Positions 1 to 10,675 are shown, counted from the stretch's first letter. The stretch: DNA of 64,000 nucleotides from Prorocentrum cordatum (GCA_963575745.1 CAUYUJ010017849.1:417423-481422); one strand, 5' to 3'. Made by a program: numbers and translations. The notes: generated from the letters alone by a model not told the origin.

Positions 1-232
1 CCAGCGGGGCTCCCTGCCGGGCAGTGAAACGCCGTGCTGGGCGGGGGGAACGCGTGCGAACGTCGCCTCTGGGGCCTTCGGTGGAGCTCCCCATGGGGAC
101 ACGAAGCGCTGCTCTGGGCGGGGTGGGGGGGGGGGGGGGGGCGCGTGCGAACTTCGCCTTCGGGGTGGGGCTTCCCATGAGGCCACGCGGCGCTGTGCTT
201 GTTGGATGGGTGAGCGGGGGTGGGGTGGGGCG
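1..232 (+). repeat. Three degenerate copies of a dispersed GC-rich module
   Basis: Three imperfect units of about 75-80 bp follow each other. Each carries a form of GGGGCCTTCGGTGGAGCTCC, then GGGGCCACGAAACG and GCTGTGCTGG. The same core occurs singly near 8490-8650 and 9195-9265, and in opposite orientation as the 90-bp array at 51081-52455. The open frames across it come from base composition; no gene is seen. Confidence 0.6.
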
Positions 233-248
233 GAGTGGGGTGGGGTAG

Positions 249-266
249 TGTGTGTGTGTGTGTGTG

Positions 267-319
<53 letters not shown>

Positions 320-344
320 GCGTGCGTGTGTGTGTGTGTGTGTG
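249..344. repeat. (GT)n microsatellite
   Basis: About 95 bp of nearly pure GT/CA dinucleotide with scattered C interruptions. It directly follows the GC-rich modules, an association repeated at 8404-9000. Confidence 0.95.
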
Positions 345-1264
345 TCGGGACCTCAGGGGCGCACGTCCAGCAGCATATGAACAACTGACCGTGGCTTGTG
401 CCAACGGGCCCACATGGGCCGCTTTGGAGCCCCTGGGGAAACCAGCAGCTCGGCAGCAGGCGATCCCCAGATCGCCGATCAAGGAGCCTCCGAACCCCGC
501 GGAGGCCGGGGAGAAACAGAGAAAAACACTCACCCCATGGGAGGGAGCGGCGGCCTGTGGCCCCGAGCCCAAAGGTACCCCCGTCATCGGGTGGAGCCCC
601 TGGACCAGCCGATCCCTCCGACGAGCACGCTCACGCTCGGCTGGCGTCGCGCACAGTCGAGGCTCGGGGAGCGCGCCGGGGCAGGCGGAGGACAGACTCC
701 GAACCTGCCTCTTAGACAAGGCGCCGCACCTGCGGCAGACTGTGTAGGGAGGCCGAGAGAGGATCTCGTGGCCTCGTTCCAGGAGGACCTCCTCAGACCC
801 TCGCGATCGAGACCCGCCCACCTCCCCGCCCTCCTCCACGGCGGCAGCGGCGGTGGCAGCACGGCCGCGGGCTGCCTGGCCCCGCGCCCGCGGGGCCCGC
901 GCGGCCGCCACAGGCGCCGTCGGTAGCGGGGGCGCGGCTGGCGCCGCCGCCGTCGGCGGGACAGGGCCGCTCGACCGCGTTCGCGTCGCGCGATCCCCCG
1001 CCCTCCCAGCCCCCTCGCACGTCGGCTCGCCCTCCCTGCCCTCTCCTTCCTCCTGCGCCTCCAGGGGGGCCCCCAGCAAACCACCCGAGGGGGCCACAGG
1101 GGGGGGGGGCAGGCAGGCAGAGGCAGAGGCAGCGGGTGTGCCCCCAGCAGCTCTGAGGAGACGGGCTGTGAGCGCAGCCCGACGGGCTTCATCTGAGGGG
1201 CCACCTTCGGGACGCTGCGAGGGAGCCACCTCGACGTCCGAGGCTCCCGCGGCACCGGTGGGGG
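345..1264. other. GC-rich non-coding stretch, no gene recognised
   Basis: About 900 bp of strongly GC-rich sequence. Long frames are open on both strands, but all are rich in Arg, Ala, Gly and Pro, as expected from composition. No domain, splice signal or structured RNA was recognised. It may include the 3' untranslated tail of the minus-strand LINE that ends nearby. Confidence 0.4.
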
Positions 1265-1596
1265 TCAAGGGCTCGGTCGAAGCCCGAACCCGAGCCGATC
1301 GATCCAGCCCGAAGAACGCCTGGGACGATTGCGTGCCTTCCAGCCTGCTTCGGGACCTGGGAGGGAGCTCCGAGGGGGGGGGCCGTCAGCTTGCCGCCTC
1401 GGCGAGCGGCTCTCTCTCTTCCTCTGATCGTGCCCCCCCCTCTCCGAGGGGGTCGAAGCGGCGGCGGCAGCAGCAGCAGCCAGGGCCAGGGCCACCGCGG
1501 GGGAGGGGCGCGGGGGGGCAGGGCTGACCCCCTCGGCCTGCATAGCCGCCTGGGCGCGGAGCCTGGCCAGGCTGGAAGCAACACACGGGTGAGACT

Positions 1597-3153
1597 CTAG
1601 ACATCGCCTGGTCTCAGCAGTGCGAGCGACGCGGTTGCAAGCCATGCAGCGGACACCCCCCCCCCAGGGAGCTCCGCAAACTCGTGCGCAACAAACGAGA
1701 GCTGCTTGGGGGCCGTGACGGGCGGGGGGCATCTTGGGTCGGCCCCCTGGGGATCCCACACCCTCGAACCAGCCACTCGAGCAGCGGCCCAAGCCACGAA
1801 TGTGGCATTAAGACAGGCCTCTTCCAAGAGAAACTTAATGCAACGGACCAGGCACTTAGCAGGGCTGGCTAAGTCAAGAGCAACACTAGCAAATAGATCG
1901 GCCCAGCTGTTACCTAGCCAGTCCTGGAGATCAATACGGGGCTCTAGAGCCTGGGCCAGGGAGTTACGCGAGGGAATCCATCCGAACGACGGCGGCCTCC
2001 TTTCTTGGCGGGCCACAGTGGCGCGAAGCGCTCTCCAGAGGGCAGCATGGCGAGCCGCAGCGGACGCATCACCAGGGCTCCACCTATGCCCTTCCTCCAC
2101 GAAACTGAAATGATCCGAAAGCAGACAAGAAACATGTGGGGAGAGGCATGTGGCGACAAGTCCAGCATATCTTTCAGCCCTTGCCACCGTCTGCACCCCT
2201 GGGAGAGAGCCGAACATCGCCTTACAGGGCCAGCCGTCTTCTCGCAACTGAACCACAGCCCAGGAGCATCGAGCAATCTCAGGGGTGTCCATACCGAAAC
2301 CACCGCCATCGATGTACAGGCGACCACCCCAGGGAAGCTCGGCATCTCCCCAATGGCGCACGAAATCTGGACACATGGGTGGCATCTCAGAAGCGGGGGG
2401 CCTGAGCGGAATAGCATACGCGAAACGCAAGGCCTCATGTGGATCCTCCTGGGCCGACTCCAGAGCAAGTTGATCGAGGCGCTCACGGGTCCTGGCAATA
2501 GCTTCTGGCGGAGCCGACTCATGTAGGGCAGGGTCCAGGAGGGCAGGGCATTTATACCAACGATGGCCGTGGGTCTCACGCTCAGCACCGCAGGCAAGGC
2601 ACCCCCCGCTTGCAATCAGCCTCTTCTCATACTTTTTCTGCCGAGGCCACATCGCATCAGTCCAGACGCACTGTAGCGAGCCGCGTTCGGAAGGGTCCCG
2701 AACTGCTTTCTCCACGCACCGTCGGATGCCGCGGTGCCAGAACTGCTCGCCGTTGTGCGCCTCGATGTGGCACTCCGCGCGCGCCAACAGCCAGCGCGTG
2801 ACGCCCTGGACGACCTGGTCCCGAACGTCTCTTGGCGCCATCTGCTTCAGGTCCAAGACAGTGCCGAGGTAGGACTCGAAGGTAGTTGCTGAGCTGAACC
2901 TCCAGCTGATCCGATGCAAGGTGAGCCACAGAGCTCCGAGAGGGCCACGAACTCTGCTCCAGCTAGGCTGTGGCCGCATCTGCACGTCCACGAAAGCCCA
3001 CGTGTCGCCGAGAGCCCGCAATTCCATCCGACCTTCCCAAAGCATGCTCGCGTACATGAAGACGATGCTGGTGGTCGCCGCGTAGAGGGGGGGCATACTG
3101 CACCTGGTCTTGCATGAGCATGCCCATGCATATGCTGCCCGTCGAACGCACAC
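1597..3153 (-). pseudogene. LINE A ORF2, 3' part: zinc knuckle and RNase H
   Basis: This is the C-terminal part of the LINE polyprotein. A zf-RVT-like knuckle is visible as CLACGAERETHGHRWYKC (C-x2-C-x6-H-x4-C). It is followed by an RNase H fold with all four expected acidic positions: Asp in LYIDGGG, Glu in ARAERYAGL, Asp in LLSDHFSF and Asp in GNSWADLFAS. RNase H would remove RNA from the RNA:DNA hybrid during retrotransposition. The frame is offset from the upstream RT frame, and the switch coincides with a run of seven G on the plus strand at 3087-3093. A second switch probably lies at the ten-C run at 1656-1665, after which another frame carries a Cys-rich tail. The shifts could be mutations or homopolymer assembly errors. 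Confidence 0.8.
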
Positions 3154-4882
3154 CTGCCAACATCGCGGCCACTGACCGTATCGGCTTCAGCACAGCGTCG
3201 GCTACCCCACTGACCGAGGCCCCATGCGTGACGGACGGCGTGATCCCAGCGGTCTGGATGCGCGTCATGCGCTTGGCGCCGACCGCCTTCTTGAGGATGA
3301 CGGAGCGGCGTGCACGATGGCGTAGCTGTTGTAGCCTCGTGGCCTCCTGCTGCCGTCGCACCTGAGGGCCTGCCAGCTCGTGACCGAAGTTGCGGATCCA
3401 CGGCAGGCCTGTAACCTGCCTGGCCTTCGCCGCCGAGCGGAAAGCTCTACTGGCACGGCTGGATGAGGCGACGTAGCCGAGCTTCTTGATCTGGATGGGC
3501 AGCCGCAGTCCCTGGAGCTCGAAATTGAGCTGGTCGGTACCCTCGCCAAGCTCCGTAGCACTGTGCCTGGCCAGCCCCGTCCACTGGAGCGAAACGTCGT
3601 CCACCAACTGCCTGGGCTTGAGCGAGGGGCACAGCGCACTGAGACGAAGCATGGCCCTGTGCATCAACACGGCCAGGAGGGTGGTCGCCTGAGAGCACCC
3701 TGCCACGATGCCCTGGAACGAGATGAAGAACTCGCTCTCGCTGCCATGCGCTCGAACAACTCGAGGCTAACGGTGCAGCTGGACCAGAAGCCATGCCAGC
3801 CGTGGTGGGAAGTTAACCGCAACTGCCTCACGTACCAGCACTTCTGGCGCCACCATCTCGAAGCATTTGAGTAGGTCCACCATCAGAGTGATGACGTCGA
3901 CCTTCCGAGCCAGCGCCATCTCCGACGTGCGGTTGTGCGAGAAGGCCGACGCCGACGAACTTCGACCTGGGCCAAGCCCCCATGCGTGCTCCTCTCTGTG
4001 ATCGGCCTCCCACTGGGCAACCAGTGGCCGACGAGCGCGACTCCACAGGCGTACGATCGTGTTCAGCAAGCCGATCAGGCGCATACCTCCCCCCGCCTTC
4101 GGTAGACGGACGAGCGCCGTGGCCAGGCGCTGCGGCGGCCAACCAAGGTGGTGCTCGCAGGCATGGAAGAGGAGAGATAGGGCCAGCAGCACCTGGTCCG
4201 AGAGCGCGTCCAGGTGCCTCGGCTGGAACCCAGTCTGGCCGACGGCCGTGCCCAGCTTGAAGGTGCGGATGGCCTGTCTGAGGTCCTGCACCGAGAGGTG
4301 AGGGAGGGCAGGCCAACTCATGGCACCTTCAAGCAAAGGGACCTCGCCCAACTTGTGGTGCTCCCAGATGGCCTTCCAGTCCTTGAGCTCAGTATCCGCC
4401 AGGTCGCAAGGGTGGCCGCTCTTATTCTCCCTGGGGACCTCGACCTCCTGCTTGGGCTTGGCGAAGCGATGAGCCAACCCAGCGCCTCTCGCAAAGGCGT
4501 CCTTTGCCCAGGTGGTCCAAGCCTTGTTGCGCCTGCTCTCGGCCTCTGAGGAGAGCTGCTTGGCCCGAGCAATGATGAGCTGCGACTGGACCTTCAGCGA
4601 GCTGGCCGCCAGCATTTCAGGGCCGGCTTGGAGGAGCTCACCGGCGCCGCGATCCAGCCGATCAAGGATGTGAGATTGCTTGCCTATACGCGGACAGAAA
4701 GCCTCGAACTCCAAAAGCGCGCAGGCCAGACCCTTGACGTGCTTGTAGTGCTGGATGCCGTTGATCACCATGCCTCTGGCAGCTCCAGGGGGCCGAGGAG
4801 GAGGGGCTCTGCCAGCACGATCTCCAGGGCGTTGATCCATCCACTCACGGTGCTGGCCGAAGGCGCGGAGGTGCATATCCAC
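2963..4882 (-). pseudogene. LINE A ORF2, reverse transcriptase domain (interrupted by TAG)
   Basis: This is the polymerase domain of LINE A. Motifs in order are GTAVGQTGFQPRHLDAL, LVRLPKAGGGMRLIGLLN, the metal-binding motif-A region ITLMVDLLKCFEMV, the motif-B-like stretch GIVAGCSQATTLL, and the catalytic Asp pair in RQLVDDVSLQW. A single in-frame TAG at 3767-3769 separates motifs A and B. The frame is the same on both sides, so one nonsense change accounts for the break. The VDD form of the catalytic box differs from the CADD form in the RTs at 19, 28 and 32 kb, so LINE A belongs to another lineage. RT identity is confident; inactivity follows from the stop and the frameshifts. Confidence 0.82.
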
Positions 4883-5317
4883 TGCCTCTGCTCAATCTTC
4901 TTCGGAGCTTTCTCGCAGCCGTCGAAGGTGTGCTCGGTAACGGTCGCGACTACGAGTGCCTGCGCGGTAAGCCGCCTCGCACATCTCCCGAGCTCAATGC
5001 CAGCGTCGCGCATCTCGCGGGAGGGCCTCGTCCCAGCCTCCACCGTCCCAGAGAACATCGAAGGCTGGATCGCGCAACTGCTCCGCGGTGTAGGGCACGC
5101 ACCACTCCATCCAGTCATCGCAAACGTCCAGCTCCGTCTGTTGCTCATTGAGGGGATCCCCAATCCAGTTCTGAGTGTATCGTCGAAGCTCCCGTTGAAT
5201 CACCTCTTGCCTGCGCTGAGAGGCCACCTGATCGGGGTCTTCGCCACGTCCAGCAGGGTCGTGACTGGGATCGGGATCCTCCTGGCTATCTTCCCCTTCG
5301 TCCATCGGCCGCCCCAC
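4765..5317 (-). pseudogene. LINE A ORF2, linker between endonuclease and RT
   Basis: Coherent protein-like sequence continues from the endonuclease frame into the RT frame but changes frame about three times, near 5305, 5020 and 4775. The first segment is acidic (starting MDEGEDSQEDPDPSHDP) and runs through QNWIGDPLNEQQTELDV. The next includes GIELGRCARRLTAQALV. The last joins the RT frame at INGIQHYKHVKGLAC. No enzymatic motif is seen. Its coherence across frame changes supports the view that this was once one long ORF2. Confidence 0.6.
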
Positions 5318-7070
5318 CGCGGTGGGCCTCGCTCGGACTTACAGGGAGGGCATCGGGGCGAGCGATGCAGCTCCTCGCCATGCCGCCAGGAGGAGGGTCT
5401 CGTGCGAGGGCATCGGCCACCCCACCGCTGTGGGCCTCGCTCGGACTTACAGGGAGGGCGTCGGGGCGAGCGACGCAGCACCTCACCAGGCCGCCAGGGG
5501 GAAGTGCGCGCGCGAGGGCGTCGGCCACCCCACCGCTGTGGGCATCGCTCGGGCTTGCCGGGAGGGCGACGGGGCGAGCGTCGCAGCACCTCACCAGGCC
5601 GCCAGGGGGAGGCACATGTGCGAGGGCATCGGCCACCCCACCGCTGCGGGCCTCGCCCGGGCTTCCAGGGAGGGCGACGGGGCGAGCGTCGCAGCACCTC
5701 ACCAGGCCGCCAGGGGGAGGCACATGTGCGAGGGCATCGGCCACCCCACCGCTGTGGGCCTCGCTGGGGCTTACAGGGAGGGCGACGGGGCGAGCATCGC
5801 AGCACCCCGCCAGGCCGCCATCAGCTCCGTCGTGTGTGAGGGCATCGGCCACCCCACCGCTGTGGGCCTCACCAGCAGCTGGCCTCCCGAGCTCGCTCGG
5901 ACGGGCCTCCAGAGACGCATCCTGAGTCACGCGAACCCTTCCCCGAGACGTGCCAGGATCGGCTTGGTGGCGAGTGAGCTGCGCAACCGTCTTCGTTACG
6001 TGTTCGTGCACGCTAAGGATATGCTGGACCCACCTGGCCGCCACATTCCAAGCGCTTGCCTCTGGCCCATGTCGAGCGCGTCGCCGAGGGGGGCGCAAAT
6101 GAAGCTCATGCATGCGCTGTTGAACTGGTCCCTCGCGTCCCACATATCGTCTCTTGCGCGCGCCGACGATGTCATGTCGGCCAGCGAGCTCCTCCTCCAC
6201 GCCGCGAAGGACGAGGTCCCATGCGATAGCCAGCTGAGGAAGCGACTGTGCCTGATCGATGGACAGATACACCTCGTCCCAGCCATGCCAAGGGTAGCGG
6301 GCGCATCCCACGGGCAGCTCCCGAGGGAAAGGGCGTGGCCCATCAAACTCACGGGCGATCGGGGCCTCAGCGTGCTTCGCGAGCGTGAGGTGCACGGGGC
6401 GACGTGGCCAAGTGATGTCGGTGACCGAGACGTCAACCGCGTACTTGGTGCCCTGGGTCATCGGGCGGTAGGCCAGGAAGGAGTCCAGGGTGGTGGCGGG
6501 CACCGCCTGCATGCAGGTGGGCTCCCGCGGGGCGACACACATGGCGTCGGCCAGATGGAGCCAGTCGTGCTCCAGCAACTCCTGCGGCGCCATGTTGAAG
6601 TCGCCGCCGACGATCCATGCTGGGCCAGGGCCTGCAGCAACCCGCTTCACATACTGCACCACCTGCCACACGATGGCCAGATTGCGAGACGACCTGCCCT
6701 CACCAGTGCGGAGGTAGAGGGCCGCCGCCACGAAGCCGCCAGGCTGGGCGGCGTGCACATGGGCCGCCACGGCCCGACCTGGCACGATGATGCCGTCGTC
6801 CAGCAGAGGCGCCTGGGTGACGGCAGTGCCGGTCTTGGCCAAGACTGCGACGCCGCCCTCGGCGCCGCCGGCCTCGGTGGCAAGCGCTGGGCACCACGCC
6901 CCACGCCAGCCCGCGTCTTGGGCATCGCCCTGCACCTCAGGGAGCTTCTCAGCGCCCGCGTGGTGCTCCTGCGCCAAGATCAAATCGCTGCTGCAGTCGA
7001 CAAGAACCATGGACAGGGTGCCAAACGAGTTGGCGTTAACTGTAGTGACCTGTAGTTTGCTCCTCGTCAT
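5286..7070 (-). pseudogene. LINE A ORF2, endonuclease/exonuclease/phosphatase-type endonuclease
   Basis: This is the N-terminal part of ORF2. The probable start is the ATG at 7068-7070 (MTRSKLQVTTVNANS), 19 nt after the ORF1 stop; the frame is open further upstream to 7205. Endonuclease/exonuclease/phosphatase motifs visible in order are the N motif (TVNANS), the catalytic Glu (LAQEHHAG), GGDFNMAPQELL and TLDSFLAYR. The final Ser-Asp-His motif is not recognisable: the expected place reads RRPVHLTL. The enzyme would nick genomic DNA to prime reverse transcription. After about 400 residues the frame runs into five to six tandem 36-residue repeats, and it ends at 5286 after a frame change. Confidence 0.8.
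5303..5900 (-). repeat. 108-bp tandem repeat inside LINE A ORF2 (36-residue protein repeat)
   Basis: Five full units and a partial one start at 5303, 5411, 5519, 5627, 5735 and 5843, exactly 108 bp apart. Because 108 is a multiple of three, the endonuclease frame stays open and encodes repeats of the type EAHSGGVADALAHVPPPGG followed by a CCDARPVALP segment. The array lies between the endonuclease and RT domains. Confidence 0.93.
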
Positions 7071-7089
7071 GGTCGGCAACTCAGGTTCC

Positions 7090-8249
7090 TCATTCTGTGC
7101 GTGGCTTCTTGACCACCTTCCACTTGGGCTTGGCCAGGCGGATGCGCTTGACTGCAGCACGGAGCTCCTCTTCGGAGGCATCTGCAGCATTTGGGAGATC
7201 AGCACCAGACTCGCGCAAGAAATCGCGAAGCTGCTCAGCAGTGGCCTGGGGCATCGCCGTCGTCGGCGTCCATGGCAGCGTCCTGCCGTTCCTGCTCGCG
7301 AGCGGCCTGGGCGGCAGCTTCCTCAGCCTGCTTCTGCTGGGCCTCACGCTGGGCTTGGGCTTGCTGCTCCTGAGCTTGACGATGCTGGCGCACCTTGCCC
7401 AACCACCGCGGCGACCTCCTGCTGGAGGTCCACAGGAGCCCCAGCAGCAAGAAGTACTTGCTCCAACTTGGGCAGCGTCCAGCTGCTCTCATCCTCGCCT
7501 GCACCGGGGGCCACCGAAGGCGGCTGAGGCATCGCGCCGACCAGCTGGGCACGCTGGCCTTCGAGTTCCAGCAGCTGCTTACGAGACTCAGCCAGCGCGG
7601 CGTCCTGCGTGGCGAGCTCCGCTTGCAAGGCCACCAGCTGCGCCTGCTTGTGCTCGCGGGCCGTCTGCTCCTTGGTGATCTGCTGCTCGACCTTGGTGAT
7701 CTTGAAGCCAAGAGACTTGAGCCGCTGCGAGGGCGGCTTCTCCTGGAACAGCTGCGCGCGCAGCTTGACCTGCTCGGACTTGTACTGCTCCACAAGCTTT
7801 GCAACCTCTGGCGTGTCGACACCAGCCAGCTGCTTAACGTAGCCGTCCAACTCGTCCAACCTCTTCTTGACGGCTGACTCGGCACCAGCTTCGCCATCGC
7901 CACCTTCAGCTCCCGCTGCGATGGCCGTCGCCTCGGGGGGCTCGGCTTTCGCCTGCTTGAGCTGCGACGTGAGTGACTGGACCTGCTTCTGCAATTCGAG
8001 CAGCTGCGCCGAGGTTGAGCCTGCACCTTTGCCACCACCTGCTGCCCACGGCGCTGGCCGAGATGGCGAGGTAGCCTTGACGGGACCCCCGTAGACGACG
8101 CTCTTAGCCAGCCCGCAACTGTTGCAGGATAGCTTGTCAGCGAAGTTGACGTAGGGCCTGTGATCACGACCGAGGCAAGACTCGCAGAGCCATTTGTCAC
8201 GACGGGCTGCACGACTGCCTCCACCCTTTGCACCAGCGGGCGGCACCAT
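7090..8249 (-). pseudogene. LINE A ORF1: RanBP2-type zinc finger, coiled coil, basic tail
   Basis: This is an ORF1-like RNA-binding protein. The start ATG is at 8249. Near residues 20-50 is a RanBP2-type zinc finger: WLCESC, then Asn in the linker, then CNSC. Long charged heptad-rich stretches follow (AQLLELQKQVQSLTSQLKQ; later KVEQQITKEQTAREHKQAQ), consistent with a coiled-coil multimer. The main frame ends at 7344. Protein-like sequence continues in a second frame (QHRQAQEQQAQAQREAQQKQ) and then a third (MPQATAEQLRDFLRESGADL), ending PKWKVVKKPRTE at 7090. So two frame changes, near 7400 and 7260, split an original product of roughly 385 residues. The role is inferred from position and architecture. 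Confidence 0.72.
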
Positions 8250-8382
8250 TGCTCCTCAACCACAGACTCTGAAGCTGTGCCCACGAGAAGCAAGATGACA
8301 GCCAGGCTGGCCTCAAAGCGCGAACCCCCTCGCGCTCAGAAACGCCCGAGAACGGACTCGCGGTCGTCGGGCGGTTCATGGC

Positions 8383-8403
8383 CTTGAGCCAAAATGGCTA
8401 CGG
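8383..8403 (-). other. Relic dinoflagellate spliced leader at LINE A 5' end
   Basis: The minus strand reads CCGTAGCC, then ATT, then TTGGCTCAAG: 21 consecutive bases equal to the published dinoflagellate spliced leader without its variable first base. Here the base 5' of it is C, although the variable position is normally A, G or T. It lies about 134 nt upstream of the ORF1 ATG. It is not a spliced-leader RNA gene, because CAAG is not followed by a GT donor. It therefore marks an element copied from trans-spliced RNA. Confidence 0.9.
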
Positions 8404-9000
8404 GTGTGTGTGTGTGTGTATGTGTGTGTGTGTGTGCGTGTATGTGGGGGGGTGGCGTGGGGGGTGGACGTGCGTGGGGGGTGGGGCGGGGGGGGGACGT
8501 GCAAACGTCGCCTCTGGGGCCTTCTGTGGGGGCCCCTCTGGGGCCACGGAAGGCCGTGCGGGGGGAAGGGGCGGGGGGCGAATGCGGACGTCGCCTCTGG
8601 ACTTCGGTGGCGCTGCCTACGGGGCCACGTAACGCTGCACTGGGTGGGTGGTGTGAGGTGGTGGTGGTGGTGGTGGTGATGGTGGTGGTGGTGGTGGTGG
8701 TGGAGATGGTGGTGGTGGTGGTGGTGGAGATGGTGGTGGTGGTGGTGGTAATGGTGTTGGCGTGGCGTGGCGTGGTGTGGTGTGGTGTGGCGCGGTGTGG
8801 TGTGGCGTGGTGTGGTGTGGTGTGGTAGGTGGTGGTGGTGGTGGTGGTGGTGGTGGTGGAGATGGTGGTGGTGGTGGTAATGGTGTTGGCGTGGCGTGGC
8901 GTGGCGTGGTGTGGTGTGGTGTGGTGAGGCGCGTGGCGTGGCGTGGCGTGGCGTGGCGTGGCGTGGCGTGGCGTGTGGTGTGTGTGTGTGTGTGATTATG
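8404..9000. repeat. GT, GGT and GTGGC simple repeats with two GC-rich modules
   Basis: (GT)n at about 8404-8445 is followed by two degenerate copies of the GGGGCC...GGGGCCACG module near 8490-8650. Then come long GGT-rich tracts (about 8655-8750 and 8828-8880) and GTGGC/GTGGT pentamers (about 8760-8826 and 8890-8980), ending in (GT)n. Read antisense, the frame gives His/Thr/Pro runs. No gene is seen. Confidence 0.9.
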
Positions 9001-9477
9001 TTTGTGTGTGTTTGTGTGTGGCCCCCGTCTCCCCCCCGCCCGCACCCGGCCTTCCCCCTCCTCCTCGCTTGCACCGCGGCTGAATTAGCAATTGTATGCA
9101 CTACATGTGCCCTATCCGCCAGCACAGTCACTCTGCCTAGCCGCCGACGTAAAAAGAGTGTGTGTGTGTGTGTGTTGCGGGGGGGGGGTGGGAGGGCGTG
9201 CGAACGCCGCCACTGAAGCCTTCAATGGAATCCCCTACGGGGCCACGAAACGCTGTGCTGGTTGGTCCATTCTTGTAGCCGTTGCGCTTTTCCCCGAGCA
9301 GTACTTGCACTTGGGCGCCTTTACTTGCGCTTGCGTTCTGAGGCAACTGGGCCCCGATGTCGGTCCGGCCGGGTCGTCGCCGCCCGTCGCCAATGTCGCC
9401 GCTGGGTCCCAGTGGCGGTCCGGCCGGCTCGTCGCCGGCCGTCGCCGCCGCCCGTGCAATGCGATTGCAATCGCAGA
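9001..9477. repeat. Mixed stretch: one GC-rich module and a dispersed repeat shared with 59.1 kb
   Basis: A single GC-rich module lies at about 9195-9265. From about 9288 to 9440 the plus strand holds a segment (ACTTGCACTTGGGCGCC, then a TTACTTG and GTTCT segment, then Gly/Cys-codon-like CGTCGCCGCC runs) that reappears in diverged form at 59140-59410. No coding potential beyond composition was seen. Confidence 0.55.
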
Positions 9478-9765
9478 ATTGCTTTGTATTGCTTGGCATT
9501 GCGTTGCATTGCGTTGCACTGCTTTGCACCGCGTTGCATCGCTTTGCATCACTTTGCATGACGTTGCGTTGCATTGCTTTGCATCGATTTACATCGCTTT
9601 GCTTTGCATTGCGATGCATTGCATTGCATTGCATTGCACTGTGTTGCGTTGATTTGCGTTGCTTTGCATTGATTTGCATTGTTTTGCGTTGCTTTGCATT
9701 GCTTTGCATTGCGATGCATCGCGTGGCATTGCGTTCAATGTCTTTTCATTGCTTTGCAATTCTTA
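9478..9765 (+). repeat. Degenerate TTGCA/TTGCG pentamer array
   Basis: About 290 bp built from TTGCA, TTGCG and TTTGCAT words in irregular order. All six frames give low-complexity peptides (antisense frames are Met/Gln/Cys/Asn-rich). A reverse-oriented counterpart of about 440 bp occurs at 39505-39945. Confidence 0.9.
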
Positions 9766-10345
9766 CACCACCTAGATTGTATCACTATTGTATTGCACAT
9801 GCTGCAAGAATCGCTGTTTGGGGCCCACGCTGGCTAACATCTAGAGCGAACGTGCACGGCACTAAGGCGAGAGCTCCATTGTGAACATCACCCACCCTCC
9901 ATCTTTGCAGCGGCTGGGAACTTCAAACTTCAATCTCACAATTTGAAAGAAGGTGTCAGGCGATACGCCTGGCCCTCCCTACCGACACGTTCAGAGGTCA
10001 GACGAGGATTAGCGATCGAAGTACAAGGAAAGTAGTTGAAGGGCCCAGGAGACGGAGTGGGGAGCAGGGCGGGGCTGGGAGGGGCGGCGAAGGGGGACGC
10101 TGCGGAGAGGGAAACATTGTGGACTGAGATGAGTGCACCCAGGACGGAGGCGTTAGGAGGAATGGAAGGGAAATGGGGGAGAGGAACGGGGAGATGGGAG
10201 GAGGATGCGAGATGGGAATTGATATGATGGGGGGTACCTCGTACGGGAGGGGATGGATGACACGTCAGCGAGGATGGAGGGAATGGTCCCCCGATCCAGA
10301 CCAGGGAAACCTCCCGTTTTCATCCCTCCCTCCCTACCTCTCTCC
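9766..10345. other. No gene recognised
   Basis: Unique-looking sequence with a purine-rich segment from about 10040 to 10250. No domain, RNA gene or repeat family was recognised. Confidence 0.4.
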
Positions 10346-10513
10346 ATGGATTAGCGATCCATGGATTTGGCGCGCGGTCGCCAACTCCATGGATCGGGGG
10401 AGGTGCCCTCCCCCAAAATGCGGCCAGTGCCGCCTCGCTCGGCGGCGGAAATCCGCGATTTATCCTGAAAACGGGACCCGTCGCTAATCCACGCCCACTG
10501 AATCCATGTTTGC
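10346..10513 (+). mobile_element. Foldback element family 1, copy 1
   Basis: About 168 bp, matching the element at 25015-25187 in the same orientation. Both contain ATGGATTAGCGATCCATGG at the left, a central inverted repeat around ATCCATGGATTTGGCG, and end in ATCCATGTTTGC. Inner repeats GGATTAGCGA and TCGCTAATCC face each other near the ends. This copy lacks the outermost AAAC of the left arm. No open frame for a transposase is present, so it would be non-autonomous. Confidence 0.8.
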
Positions 10514-10675
10514 GATCGCCTGACAGTATGCATCGTCCACTTCCTCCAAGCCATGTCGCGACGAGGCCCGAAGGGTCGAGCCACCTCCCCGAGCACGGGA
10601 CCGTGCATCGCGCGGGAATGAAGGACTTCTCGATGCCGGCGGGGTCGCTAGAGCCCTCGTTTTGTCAGAGCCTCG

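Larger units (their letters stand above)
1265..8403 (-). mobile_element. LINE A: degenerate non-LTR retrotransposon with relic spliced leader
   Basis: Reading the minus strand from 8403 down, the order is: relic dinoflagellate spliced leader, ORF1 with a RanBP2-type zinc finger and coiled coil, endonuclease, an in-frame 36-residue repeat array, reverse transcriptase, a CCHC-type zinc knuckle and RNase H. This is a standard two-ORF non-LTR retrotransposon order with an RNase H domain. It is not active: ORF1 has two frame changes, and ORF2 has several frame changes plus one in-frame TAG at 3767-3769. The spliced leader marks the 5' end. The 3' end is uncertain; no poly(A) tail or target-site duplication was recognised. 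A Cys-rich tail may continue to about 1265. Confidence 0.85.

Noticed and set aside
584-1255. A 223-codon Arg/Pro-rich minus-strand gene
   Set aside because: GC-rich composition leaves several overlapping frames open on both strands, with no domain or splice signal.
8383-8403. An active spliced-leader RNA gene
   Set aside because: The leader is not followed by a GT donor or an Sm-site-containing RNA body; it leads into LINE 5' sequence. The same holds at 36434-36454.
8617-9131. His/Thr/Pro-rich minus-strand frames as metal-binding proteins
   Set aside because: They are translations of GGT and GTGGC simple repeats.
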